Shown: positions 24,885 to 32,075 of the stretch, in pieces
Layout of the letters: every line of letters begins with the position of its first letter
Position numbering within the stretch: the first letter of the stretch is position 1
From: Candidatus Dojkabacteria bacterium
GTDB taxonomy: Bacteria > Patescibacteriota > Dojkabacteria > J137
Assembly (NCBI GenBank): GCA_025993875.1
Contig: JAMQHH010000028.1
Location: forward strand, 1-44,728
Direction of reading: 5' to 3'
Length of the DNA stretch: 44,728 bases
Translations under genes and position numbers: made by a program
Notes under the pieces: generated by a model
What the model saw: the letters and a program-made list of their open reading frames with translations, nothing else
Databases searched by the model: none
Told to the model about the DNA's origin: nothing

Positions 24885-25211
24885 TTATTTTTTCCGTTTA
24901 GATAGTATCTCGATTGCTTTATAAGTAAGATCGTTAAATTTTTGCTGCTTTAGCATTGGCCTCTCAATAACATTTATAACTATATTGATTAGCTTTTGGT
25001 GCAAAAAACCTTTTATACGGCCTAAAATTCCTTTTCGAGATCTTGTCTTTTGGCTATATATGCCCGAAAGAATTTCTTTTGAATTTTCCATTCCGGGGAG
25101 AATGTAACTTATTAACATCTCCTCCTCGCTTTGAGGTTTGTTATCTATAGTTTCTCCCTGCGATTCTAAAAGCTTAGCAGTTTTAGCTAAAAATTTTTCT
25201 GCGTTTTCCAT
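24885..25211 (-). CDS. Small uncharacterised helical protein
   Basis: A 108-residue protein with charged, amphipathic helices and no clear membrane segment; the C-terminus is Lys/Arg-rich and ends in LSKRKK. I recognise no family. Last gene of the leftward four-gene operon, 16 nt after the beta-propeller-like gene. The lack of low-complexity sequence and its consistent spacing support a real gene. Confidence 0.55.
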   Translation of the reverse strand: MENAEKFLAKTAKLLESQGETIDNKPQSEEEMLISYILPGMENSKEILSGIYSQKTRSRKGILGRIKGFLHQKLINIVINVIERPMLKQQKFNDLTYKAIEILSKRKK

Positions 25212-25227
25212 AAAAATGATCTAAAAA

Positions 25228-26292
25228 CTATCTAATGGCAATTTGTGTTAACCCATAAAGCTCTGGTACCTCCATAAATGAACCGTTATTGTACTCATAC
25301 CAGCTATCTTCTTCTCCTTTAAACAGAAATTTACTACTCTCGTTGCTGATACTGCAATAATATACCGGGTTTAGGTTAGGAATTGTTTGCAATGTAACAG
25401 TTTCTTCTTTACTCGAATTTATCAGCAAAAAAGTAATTGCATTGTTATTAACAGAAGATGCAATTAACCCTCCAAAACTGCCTTTGCAAAGTAAAGTCAC
25501 ATCGGAATATATTTCGGTCGATTCTTTTGATTTTAAATCTATCTGATAAATACCTGATTTGTTGTTATCTAAATTACCCGAAAGATAAAGTTTATCCTCC
25601 AAAAAGATTGCAATATCTCCAACAGATTTTACCTGTTCGGAAATGCTTGAATAATTTAGGCTCCAAACAACTCTGCCTGTTTCCGTTGCTAAATAAATTT
25701 TTTCAGTATCTTTGAAAACTAAGGAAAAATTTTCTTCAAAGGTGGTGCTCCCAATAAGTATAGATTCGGGTACGCGCAAAACTTTTATTATTTCTCCCCC
25801 TGAATTTAAGCTCAGTCTGTGAAGCCATTTATCCGATCCATCACCTTGTAAAAAAAATATTTTATTACTATCTTTCCACAAATATTTTGAAACTCCCTTG
25901 CCGGCAAAAGAATATGAAGTTAATTTTTGAAGCTCTCTTTTAGAGAGATTATACAAATAAAGATCGAATACTCCGCTCTCCTGCCCTAAAATAGAGAGAT
26001 AATTACTTTCTGGCGACCATTGGGGATTAATCCATTCCCTTTTTTCTAATGATGCTGTTAATTCCTCCCCGTTTTCTGTTTTTAAAATCAAGGTATCTTG
26101 GCTAGATGTTCCTGCGTAAGAGTAATAAGTTTCTTCACTTTCCGACAGGTTAATAGAGTTAACCGGATAGCTTGAAATGCCTTTGGTGCCACTTATAAGG
26201 ATAATAGTTTGAGATGATCCTAAAGCGTTAATAATAAAGACAATGCAAATAACAATACTTATAATAGCTGTAACTAAATATGTTTTCCTCAT
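25228..26292 (-). CDS. Membrane-anchored, probable beta-propeller protein
   Basis: A 354-residue protein with one N-terminal signal-anchor helix (about residues 5-25, VTAIISIVICIVFIINALG) and a large outside domain. Repeated beta-strand units of about 45 residues are visible, including WINPQWSPESNYLSILGQESG and DLYLYNLSKRELQKL, a pattern like TolB/WD40 propeller blades ('WSPDG-YLAF--D-DLYVYDL'). Such domains usually act as protein-protein platforms. No catalytic motif is seen. It directly abuts the upstream gene and shares its operon. Confidence 0.6.
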   Translation of the reverse strand: MRKTYLVTAIISIVICIVFIINALGSSQTIILISGTKGISSYPVNSINLSESEETYYSYAGTSSQDTLILKTENGEELTASLEKREWINPQWSPESNYLSILGQESGVFDLYLYNLSKRELQKLTSYSFAGKGVSKYLWKDSNKIFFLQGDGSDKWLHRLSLNSGGEIIKVLRVPESILIGSTTFEENFSLVFKDTEKIYLATETGRVVWSLNYSSISEQVKSVGDIAIFLEDKLYLSGNLDNNKSGIYQIDLKSKESTEIYSDVTLLCKGSFGGLIASSVNNNAITFLLINSSKEETVTLQTIPNLNPVYYCSISNESSKFLFKGEEDSWYEYNNGSFMEVPELYGLTQIAIR

Positions 26293-26886
26293 TTAAGGAT
26301 TAAAAATTAAATTAATAATATCAACTACCAGCCCAACATAGTTTAGTCGGTCCTCGCTCTCATTATCGGGCATAAAACCTTCAGTGTAAATACCTTTACT
26401 GTTACATATAAAAGAAGATGTAATAAGATTAGGTTTTGAACCTACGATAATAAATTTATGAATTAAAGCATCGCTTTGAATTTTAGTGCAGAATTCTATG
26501 ATAGAATTGTAAAAAAGCTCTTTTTCTACATAATCCGGTTTGGGAACAAAACTCGAGGCATTTTCTCCAATGTTTACCAAATAAAGCTTGGTAATAATTT
26601 TTTTTTCAATAAGCTCTTTTCCTCTATCTAACAGGTTTGTACTATCTCTAGCCAAAATAACAGCGGTGTTAAATTCGGGATTTAACTTATAAATTTCAGT
26701 AACAATTTTATTACTGTAAGATATCGAAACAGTTATAACTGCGACTAAAACGGTAAAAAAGAGTCCTGTTACAACGGGCAACATTATTTTTAAAATTCTT
26801 TTGGAGTTAAAAAATTTATCCCTTAAAATTAAACTTTGCGATCGCAATTTACGCAAAAAAATTTTAGGTTTGTTTCTAGTGTTCAT
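26293..26886 (-). CDS. Single-pass membrane protein, possibly DUF218/YdcF-like
   Basis: A 197-residue protein: a very basic cytoplasmic N-terminus of about 32 residues, one hydrophobic helix (about 35-58, MLPVVTGLFFTVLVAVITV), then an outer alpha/beta domain. The segment NTAVILARDSTNLLDRGKELIEKK followed by LYLVNIG resembles the start of DUF218 (ElyC/SanA/YdcF) domains, in which a hydrophobic strand precedes an 'R-----L---G' helix, but the match is weak. Its start overlaps the upstream methyltransferase stop by 4 nt; its stop is adjacent to the next gene. Confidence 0.58.
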   Translation of the reverse strand: MNTRNKPKIFLRKLRSQSLILRDKFFNSKRILKIMLPVVTGLFFTVLVAVITVSISYSNKIVTEIYKLNPEFNTAVILARDSTNLLDRGKELIEKKIITKLYLVNIGENASSFVPKPDYVEKELFYNSIIEFCTKIQSDALIHKFIIVGSKPNLITSSFICNSKGIYTEGFMPDNESEDRLNYVGLVVDIINLIFNP

Positions 26887-27533
26887 TTCTTGTAAATTCT
26901 ATAAATATTTTGTTGTGAATTTTTTCCGTCTGCTCTAAAAGTTTTAATTGGCTTTATGCCAAGTTCCTCCTCTATTTTTTCAATTTCTGCTATGTCTGTA
27001 AAATGGCAAAATCTTGTGGCTCCATTGTTACCAAATGAAAGGATATAATTATTATCACCAAGGGATTTAATAATGCCTTTATTTGCTGCTGGGTTTGTTT
27101 CGAACTGCCAATATGATATGGCAACTATCCCATTTTTGTTAACCAGCTCAAGACTTTTTTTGATAAGGTACTGTCTCTCCTTTTCGCTTTTTAAATGATG
27201 TGTAATCCCAAAAGCCACTATAAGGTTAAAATTCGGATTCTGAATTTCCCACTTTGAATTTAAATCTATCATTTTAAGTTCAAAAGATTTTGAAAGTGAA
27301 TAATATTTTTTGCAGATATTAAGTAATTGTTTCGAAAAATCAATGCCTAAATAGCTTTTTATAGGGAACCCCGCCTCTGATGCCCATAGCAAAAACCTGC
27401 CGTTTCCGCAGGCCAAATCTAAAATTTTTAGTTCTCCCAGACTATGAATGTAAGGTCTTAGCTCTTTCCAACCTTCCCAGCCGTACTTTCTGGTTTGAGA
27501 AAACTGGCGGGCAAATTTAGAGTAAAGATTCAT
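26883..27533 (-). CDS. SAM-dependent methyltransferase, predicted leaderless
   Basis: A 216-residue class I methyltransferase (Methyltransf_25 type): motif I is ELKILDLACGNGRFLLWASE, then YLGIDFSKQLLNICKK, MIDLNSKW and NLIVAFGITHHL. The opening FARQFSQTRKYGWEGWKELRPY is the usual tRNA/small-molecule methyltransferase cap. The frame is open upstream to 27578, but ATG at 27533 is chosen because a perfect TATAAT at 27545-27540 lies 7 nt before it and would be inside the longer version. It heads the leftward four-gene operon and diverges from elp3. Confidence 0.82.
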   Translation of the reverse strand: MNLYSKFARQFSQTRKYGWEGWKELRPYIHSLGELKILDLACGNGRFLLWASEAGFPIKSYLGIDFSKQLLNICKKYYSLSKSFELKMIDLNSKWEIQNPNFNLIVAFGITHHLKSEKERQYLIKKSLELVNKNGIVAISYWQFETNPAANKGIIKSLGDNNYILSFGNNGATRFCHFTDIAEIEKIEEELGIKPIKTFRADGKNSQQNIYRIYKK

Positions 27534-27539
27534 ACTTAC

Positions 27540-27545
27540 ATTATA
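27540..27545 (-). promoter_or_regulatory. -10 box of a leaderless promoter (methyltransferase operon)
   Basis: TATAAT, immediately preceded by TG, on the minus strand. Its last base is 7 nt from the A of the ATG at 27533, so transcription should begin at or next to the start codon. Confidence 0.6.
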
Positions 27546-27583
27546 CATAAGTAACCAGCTTTTACTAACAACATGCAAGGTCG

Positions 27584-27592
27584 TGCTAAAAT
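27584..27592 (+). promoter_or_regulatory. Extended -10 box of a leaderless promoter (elp3)
   Basis: TGC followed by TAAAAT. The last base is 7 nt before the A of the elp3 ATG, predicting an mRNA that starts at the AUG. No convincing -35, as expected for an extended -10. Confidence 0.62.
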
Positions 27593-27598
27593 CGATAT

Positions 27599-29353
27599 AT
27601 GCAGAATAAAAACAATATTGCTAAGCTGGTAGGGCTTTTAATAAAAAACCCCAATTTTACAAAAAAAGAGCTTGATGGTTATTTAAAGATCTTTACCCGA
27701 GATAACGGAGAGCTTTTTTCGAGAGACGAGATAATTTTAGAACTAAATAAAAATTCTGCCCAAACCAAACACATTGTTAACAGATTAAAGCTAAAGCCAA
27801 CCAGAACAATTTCCGGGGTTACTACAGTCACAGTGCTTACAATGCCCTTTGCATGCCCGGGAAAGTGCATATTTTGCCCCAACGATGTTCGAATGCCTAA
27901 AAGCTACATTGCAAGCGAGCCGGGTGCTCAGCGAGCGCTAATGTTTAGATTTGACCCTTTTACGCAGGTGTATAACAGACTTCTGGCATATAAAAATATA
28001 GGGCACCCAACAGATAAGGTGGAGCTTTTGGTTTTGGGAGGGACATGGTCCTATTATCCCGAAAAATATAGAGTCTGGTTTATTAAGGAGTGTTTTAGAG
28101 CGATGAATCTTTTTGGAACCGTAAAAAAGGATGGTATCCAGAATGAATATCTAAATGTAAGGGAGTATTTAAAGTCCGATTATAATAAGGCTCTAAGAGA
28201 TAAAGAAGGTGATAAACCCTATAACCAACTTATTCAAACAAAAAATTACAAGAAAGATTTTGAAGATAGGCTGGTATTAAAAGGTAACTGGAAAGATAGC
28301 CAGTTAAAAGATTTAAAATCCGATCTGGTAAATGAGCAAAATATTAACTCAAATGCTCAAACAAGATGTGTGGGACTAGTTTTAGAAACACGCCCCGATT
28401 GTATAAATAAATCGGAAGTTTACTCTTTACGAGAGCTTGGAGCAACAAAAATTCAGCTTGGGGTACAAACGCTGGACGATTCTATTAGCATTTTAAACAA
28501 AAGAGGCGAAACTAGATCAAACGTTGAATCTGCATTTTCTCTTTTGCGGGCTGCAGGCTTTAAAATTCATGCACATATAATGCCAAATCTTTATGGTGCC
28601 ACCCCCGAAAAGGATTTTGAGGTTTACAAGGAACTTTTCGATAACCCAGATTTTAAACCCGATGAGCTTAAAATTTACCCGACATCAATTATAAGGGATA
28701 CTGAAAATTACACACTTTTTAAAGAAGGAAAATATAAGCCGTACACTTTAATTCAGTTAAGTAATCTTCTGGCCGATTGTATTGAATATACTCCCGAGTA
28801 CTGTAGACTAACCAGAATTATAAGAGATATCCCTTCGCAAGAAATTGAAGGCGGAAACAAGGTAACGAATTTAAGGCAGGTAGTGGAAAAGAAATTAAAA
28901 CTGGAAAAAAGAGTAGATAAAAATATTAGAGCTAGAGAGATAAAAAATACAATGGTAACCGAAGAAGATTTGTTCTTAGACATTTTGGAATACCAGGCAG
29001 CCGGATCAAAAGAGTATTTTTTGCAGTTTATTACACAAAAAAGAAAAATTGCGGGGTTTTTAAGGCTTTCTATTCCAAAAGAATTGGTAAATCCAGTAAC
29101 ACCCGAACTGGACGGGTGCGCAATTATCAGGGAGGTGCATGTTTATGGGCCTAGTCTAGAGCTGCAAAGCAATTCCAGAGGCGAAGCACAGCATTTAGGC
29201 CTTGGAACAAGGCTAATCGATAAGGCTAAATCTATGGCCATCGAAAACGGATTTAACAAAATTGCGGTTATCTCCTCTATTGGGACTAGGGAGTATTACA
29301 AAAAGAGGGGGTTTGAGTTAAAGAGTTTGTATCAAATAGGGAAAACTACATAG
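27599..29353 (+). CDS. elp3: Elp3-type radical SAM / GNAT tRNA U34-modification enzyme
   Basis: A 584-residue Elp3 homologue, the catalytic subunit that makes 5-carboxymethyl-type modifications on wobble U34 of tRNA from acetyl-CoA and SAM. The radical SAM cluster Cys are 86, 90 and 93 (ACPGKCIFCP), followed by the Elp3 hallmarks SEPGAQRALMFRFDPF and GGTWSYYP. The central barrel holds RCVGLVLETRPDCI and ATKIQLGVQTLDD, then AHIMPNLYGATPEKD. The C-terminal acetyltransferase domain has HLGLGTRLIDKAKS (acetyl-CoA loop) and GTREYYKKRGFE. The first-second Cys spacing is CX3C, shorter than I recall for archaeal/eukaryotic Elp3. It probably acts alone, without Elp1/2. Predicted leaderless. Confidence 0.93.
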   Translation: MQNKNNIAKLVGLLIKNPNFTKKELDGYLKIFTRDNGELFSRDEIILELNKNSAQTKHIVNRLKLKPTRTISGVTTVTVLTMPFACPGKCIFCPNDVRMPKSYIASEPGAQRALMFRFDPFTQVYNRLLAYKNIGHPTDKVELLVLGGTWSYYPEKYRVWFIKECFRAMNLFGTVKKDGIQNEYLNVREYLKSDYNKALRDKEGDKPYNQLIQTKNYKKDFEDRLVLKGNWKDSQLKDLKSDLVNEQNINSNAQTRCVGLVLETRPDCINKSEVYSLRELGATKIQLGVQTLDDSISILNKRGETRSNVESAFSLLRAAGFKIHAHIMPNLYGATPEKDFEVYKELFDNPDFKPDELKIYPTSIIRDTENYTLFKEGKYKPYTLIQLSNLLADCIEYTPEYCRLTRIIRDIPSQEIEGGNKVTNLRQVVEKKLKLEKRVDKNIRAREIKNTMVTEEDLFLDILEYQAAGSKEYFLQFITQKRKIAGFLRLSIPKELVNPVTPELDGCAIIREVHVYGPSLELQSNSRGEAQHLGLGTRLIDKAKSMAIENGFNKIAVISSIGTREYYKKRGFELKSLYQIGKTT

Positions 29354-29407
29354 TATCATTGCAAAGATGGTATCTTACTTTAAAAATTCGTTAAGAATTT
29401 TACAAAA

Positions 29408-29416
29408 TGATATAAT
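29408..29416 (+). promoter_or_regulatory. Extended -10 box of a leaderless promoter (speD homologue)
   Basis: TGA followed by a perfect TATAAT. The last base lies 7 nt before the A of the ATG at 29423. Identical spacing to the two other predicted leaderless promoters. Confidence 0.65.
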
Positions 29417-29422
29417 ATAAAA

Positions 29423-29827
29423 ATGGAAACGATGCAGTTCGGATATCATCTTATGGTTGACATATACAATGCTAGTTCAGAGATTCTTTCTTCTATGGAG
29501 AGGTTATATGATTTGCTGGTTGAGTTGCCTAAAATAGTCAGTATGAATGTGCTAATCCCACCACTTTTAGTTAGGGCAGAAAGCAATGAAAAAAGGGGAG
29601 GCAAGGATCCTGGAGGAATAACGGGATTTACACTTATAGCAGAGTCTCATATCAGCTTACACTCCTTCCCTAAAAGAAGATTTTGCAGTATGGATATTTA
29701 TTCTTGCAAAGAATTTAACAAAGATATAGCTATTAGGTACATTTGCAGTTGCCTTGAGACAGAAGATATTGAAATAAACTTTACCAGCCGCGGAAATAGG
29801 TACCCAGCAAGCAATCTTGTTAAATAA
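29423..29827 (+). CDS. speD: SpeD-family pyruvoyl-dependent decarboxylase proenzyme
   Basis: A 134-residue proenzyme of the prokaryotic AdoMet decarboxylase family, which self-cleaves to create a pyruvoyl group. The processing site is AESHISLHSFP, with predicted cleavage between Glu74 and Ser75. Ser75, His80 and Cys95 have the same spacing (5 and 20) as the catalytic Ser63/His68/Cys83 of the Thermotoga enzyme. By family name it makes decarboxylated SAM for spermidine synthesis, but no spermidine synthase is nearby and the convergent neighbour is agmatine deiminase. SpeD homologues with arginine or ornithine decarboxylase activity are known, including from CPR bacteria, so arginine decarboxylase is a serious alternative. 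Its stop codon directly abuts that of the deiminase gene. Confidence 0.88.
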   Translation: METMQFGYHLMVDIYNASSEILSSMERLYDLLVELPKIVSMNVLIPPLLVRAESNEKRGGKDPGGITGFTLIAESHISLHSFPKRRFCSMDIYSCKEFNKDIAIRYICSCLETEDIEINFTSRGNRYPASNLVK

Positions 29828-30898
29828 TTAAGACGGCTGTTGGTGTAAAATACAATGGATATTTCCCCCGCCAATCAGTATTTCTTTTGAATAGATTCCG
29901 ATTACTTTATAGCCTTGCATTATCTCTTCAAGCTGTTTGATTGCTATATTATCAAATTTATCATTAAAAGTTGGGACAATTACAAATTTATTGCCAATAT
30001 ATAAATTAACATACGATGCTGGCAGACGTTGTTTATATTTTCTTTCTAAAGTGCCGGAAACCTTTTTTATTCCGTTTGCTTCTTTAGCTGTGATAAAGAT
30101 TGGATCGGGTTGATGCAATTTATGGATCTTTAGTTTTTTCCCTTTTGCATCTACTGCATTGCTTAGAATGTTATAGGCAGAAAGTGAGACTTGATATTGA
30201 GGATCTTCCTTATCTTCGGTCCAATTGATTATAACCTCCCCATTTTTTATGAACTGACATATGTTATCTACATGACCTAATGTTTCATCGAATCTTAATC
30301 CTAACTCCAGCCAAATAATTTGACTTACACCTAGGGCTTTTTTTAAAATTTCTTCTGCTTTCTCGATAGTTAGCTCTGGATTTCTTCTTGCATCCAAAAC
30401 GCTTTCCTTTGTAGTAATAAGTGTCCCATCTCCATCTGTAGTTACGGCTCCTCCCTCAAGAATAATTTCATACTTTTTTACAGGAATCTTTTGAGAACAA
30501 GCTATGGCGTAACCTAGGCTGTTATCATCACTCCAATCTTTATAGCATTCTTCGCCCCATGCGTTAAAATCCCACTTTACACATTGTAACTCTCCGTTAA
30601 CTTTTATATACTCTGGGCTTGTATCTCTAATCCAAATATCATTATATCTTAAAGGAATAATTTCAATATTTTCTTGACCAGCAAAAATTTTTGTAACTTT
30701 TGTGAGACTCTCTGTATCAACGCCCAAATAAACTTTCTCGAATTTAGAAATGATTCTAATAATATTAACTATTGTAGATTGGATAGGCACTGCATTATTA
30801 CGCCACACATCTGCCCTTGTAGGCCAGAGTACCCATGTTGCAGCATGGTCAAAAAATTCTGCTAAAAATTGTTTGTTTTGTTTTATTTTAATCCCCAA
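29828..30898 (-). CDS. aguA: Agmatine deiminase
   Basis: A 356-residue guanidino-group hydrolase converting agmatine to N-carbamoylputrescine and ammonia. Family motifs: FFDHAATWVLWPTRADVWR near the N-terminus, NDIWIRDTSP, FNAWGEE, LEGGAVTTDGDGTLITT, ETLGHVDNICQF with the catalytic His, and the nucleophile Cys349 in IGGGNIHCILHQQP. No ATG is available; TTG at 30898 is chosen because two -10 boxes lie just upstream. The frame remains open to a TTG at 30928, which would sit between and inside those boxes. It converges on the speD homologue with no intergenic base and is followed upstream by a regulator gene on the same strand. Confidence 0.92.
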   Translation of the reverse strand: MGIKIKQNKQFLAEFFDHAATWVLWPTRADVWRNNAVPIQSTIVNIIRIISKFEKVYLGVDTESLTKVTKIFAGQENIEIIPLRYNDIWIRDTSPEYIKVNGELQCVKWDFNAWGEECYKDWSDDNSLGYAIACSQKIPVKKYEIILEGGAVTTDGDGTLITTKESVLDARRNPELTIEKAEEILKKALGVSQIIWLELGLRFDETLGHVDNICQFIKNGEVIINWTEDKEDPQYQVSLSAYNILSNAVDAKGKKLKIHKLHQPDPIFITAKEANGIKKVSGTLERKYKQRLPASYVNLYIGNKFVIVPTFNDKFDNIAIKQLEEIMQGYKVIGIYSKEILIGGGNIHCILHQQPS

Positions 30899-30910
30899 TA
30901 TTAGGCAACT

Positions 30911-30939
30911 ATTATATAGAAATCCCAAGTATTATACCA
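30911..30939 (-). promoter_or_regulatory. Tandem -10 boxes for aguA
   Basis: Two minus-strand TATAAT hexamers, at 30936-30931 (preceded by TGG, an extended -10) and 30916-30911, 14 nt apart. They would give leaders of about 26 and 6 nt to the TTG at 30898. Two start sites could allow separate control. Confidence 0.5.
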
Positions 30940-31038
30940 GCATCTTGCCATACCCAAAAGCAACCCGTACCGGATGATTATCAAGTGCATTTAATGTTTC
31001 ACATAGTAAGTAGCCCGAATATTGGGAATGTAATTGCG

Positions 31039-31075
31039 TTATCTCATAAGATAAAATCGAAAATAATTTGCGATT
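31039..31075 (-). other. Two small inverted repeats after the TrmB gene
   Basis: ttatct/agataa (31039-31044 and 31049-31054, 4-nt loop) and aatcg/cgatt (31055-31059 and 31071-31075) lie side by side just beyond the TrmB stop codon. They could fold in the 3' end of the trmB transcript, or the first could be a protein-binding palindrome upstream of aguA. No T-tract follows, so a terminator call is weak. Confidence 0.25.
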
Positions 31076-31089
31076 AAGATTGATATTTA

Positions 31090-31875
31090 TTATCCAATGA
31101 GATTCCACATTGCTTTGTGAAGCGCCTTAAAGCTAAGGGAAATATGCTTTGATTTTATTAAAGTTGCTATTAAATTTTCTGGATCAAGTTGAACAATGGC
31201 AAGATAATCATCAAATATTATATAGTCTGAAAACATAAACATATCACTCTCATCTTGAATTTTAAGAAATTTTGTATGATATTTAGGCTCGTTGATCTTT
31301 GACACAATTTCCCTAGATACTTTCGAGTCAATTATTATATCCCAAGCTTCCCTTTTAGGGTTGGAATGAAAAGAGTTGGTCCAAGTCTCGACAGAATTTG
31401 GGAATACTTTGTAGTATTTTTCAAGATCGGCAAATGAAAAATATTTCTCACTCTTAAAGCTTAAATCATATAAGTACTTTATCTCCTGTATCCCTTTATA
31501 ATACTTAACCTCAACCTCTGTATTCTCCCTCACCTTTGGAACAATGCTGTAGATTGTTTTTACAATATCAGGCATATTTTCCTCCAGCTTTTTAATATCC
31601 CACTTTTTCTGCTCCATTAAGAACTTAAGCTTTTCGGGATCTTCCGCAACAATCATCCTTCTTTCCCCATAGTTTGTTTGGCTTATAAGTCCTTTTTTTA
31701 TTAATTCCTCGACAGTATTATGAGTGGTAGATCTTTTTATACCTGTTTCCCGAGAAAGGTTCATTATAGTGTTTGGACCACTTTTTAAAAGGGTTAGGTA
31801 ACAGGTTGCTTCTTTATCTGTTAGTCCAAAATCCAGCAGATAATTTCTAATAGGCTTATCTCCTTTACTACTCAT
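31090..31875 (-). CDS. TrmB-family transcriptional regulator
   Basis: A 261-residue regulator of the TrmB type. The winged helix-turn-helix occupies residues 10-70: LLDFGLTDKEATCYLTLLKS, NLSRETGIKRSTTHNTVEEL, KKGLISQTNYGERRMIVAED. A coiled-coil linker follows (about 75-110, FLMEQKKWDIKKLEENMP) and then an effector domain ending in LHKAMWNL. TrmB proteins are commonest in archaea and usually sense sugars; the effector here is unknown. The aguA gene is next downstream on the same strand, making polyamine/arginine control possible. A strong promoter and a palindrome just past its predicted start site suggest autoregulation. Confidence 0.87.
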   Translation of the reverse strand: MSSKGDKPIRNYLLDFGLTDKEATCYLTLLKSGPNTIMNLSRETGIKRSTTHNTVEELIKKGLISQTNYGERRMIVAEDPEKLKFLMEQKKWDIKKLEENMPDIVKTIYSIVPKVRENTEVEVKYYKGIQEIKYLYDLSFKSEKYFSFADLEKYYKVFPNSVETWTNSFHSNPKREAWDIIIDSKVSREIVSKINEPKYHTKFLKIQDESDMFMFSDYIIFDDYLAIVQLDPENLIATLIKSKHISLSFKALHKAMWNLIG

Positions 31876-31899
31876 AAAACTGATTAAAAAAATAAAAAT

Positions 31900-31915
31900 G
31901 TCAAAAATTGTTGAC
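31900..31915. promoter_or_regulatory. Candidate operator palindrome at the TrmB-gene promoter
   Basis: gtcaa (31900-31904) and ttgac (31911-31915) form a 16-bp imperfect palindrome. It begins 3 nt after the predicted transcription start (about 31918), where a bound repressor would block initiation. Autoregulation by the encoded TrmB protein is an inference from position. Confidence 0.42.
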
Positions 31916-31924
31916 TTCCCGACG

Positions 31925-31953
31925 ATTATATACCAATTTCCCTTATCTGTAAA
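31925..31953 (-). promoter_or_regulatory. Sigma-70-type promoter of the TrmB gene
   Basis: Minus-strand TTTACA (31953-31948) and TATAAT (31930-31925) separated by exactly 17 bp. This is the best -35/-10 pair I find in the window. The predicted leader is about 43 nt and holds a palindrome. Confidence 0.7.
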
Positions 31954-31982
31954 GGAGAAAAAAGTTCCAGTATTTTGTCAGT

Positions 31983-32054
31983 TGGACCCAGCCGGAGTCG
32001 AACCGGCCTCTTACGAATGCGAATCGTATGCTCTACCAAATAAGCTATAGGCCC
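31983..32054 (-). tRNA. tRNA-Ala (anticodon CGC)
   Basis: A 72-nt minus-strand cloverleaf. Acceptor arm GGGCCTA pairs with TGGGTCC and includes the G3-U70 wobble pair that identifies alanine tRNA. The D-arm contains TTTGGTAGAGC, the anticodon stem is TACGA/TCGTA with loop TTCGCAT (anticodon CGC, reading GCG), and the T-arm is GCCGG-TTCGACT-CCGGC. Discriminator base is A. The CCA end is not encoded and must be added after transcription. It lies 21 nt downstream of a glycosyltransferase gene on the same strand. Confidence 0.95.
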
Positions 32055-32075
32055 TTTTTACCATTGCAAAAAGCT

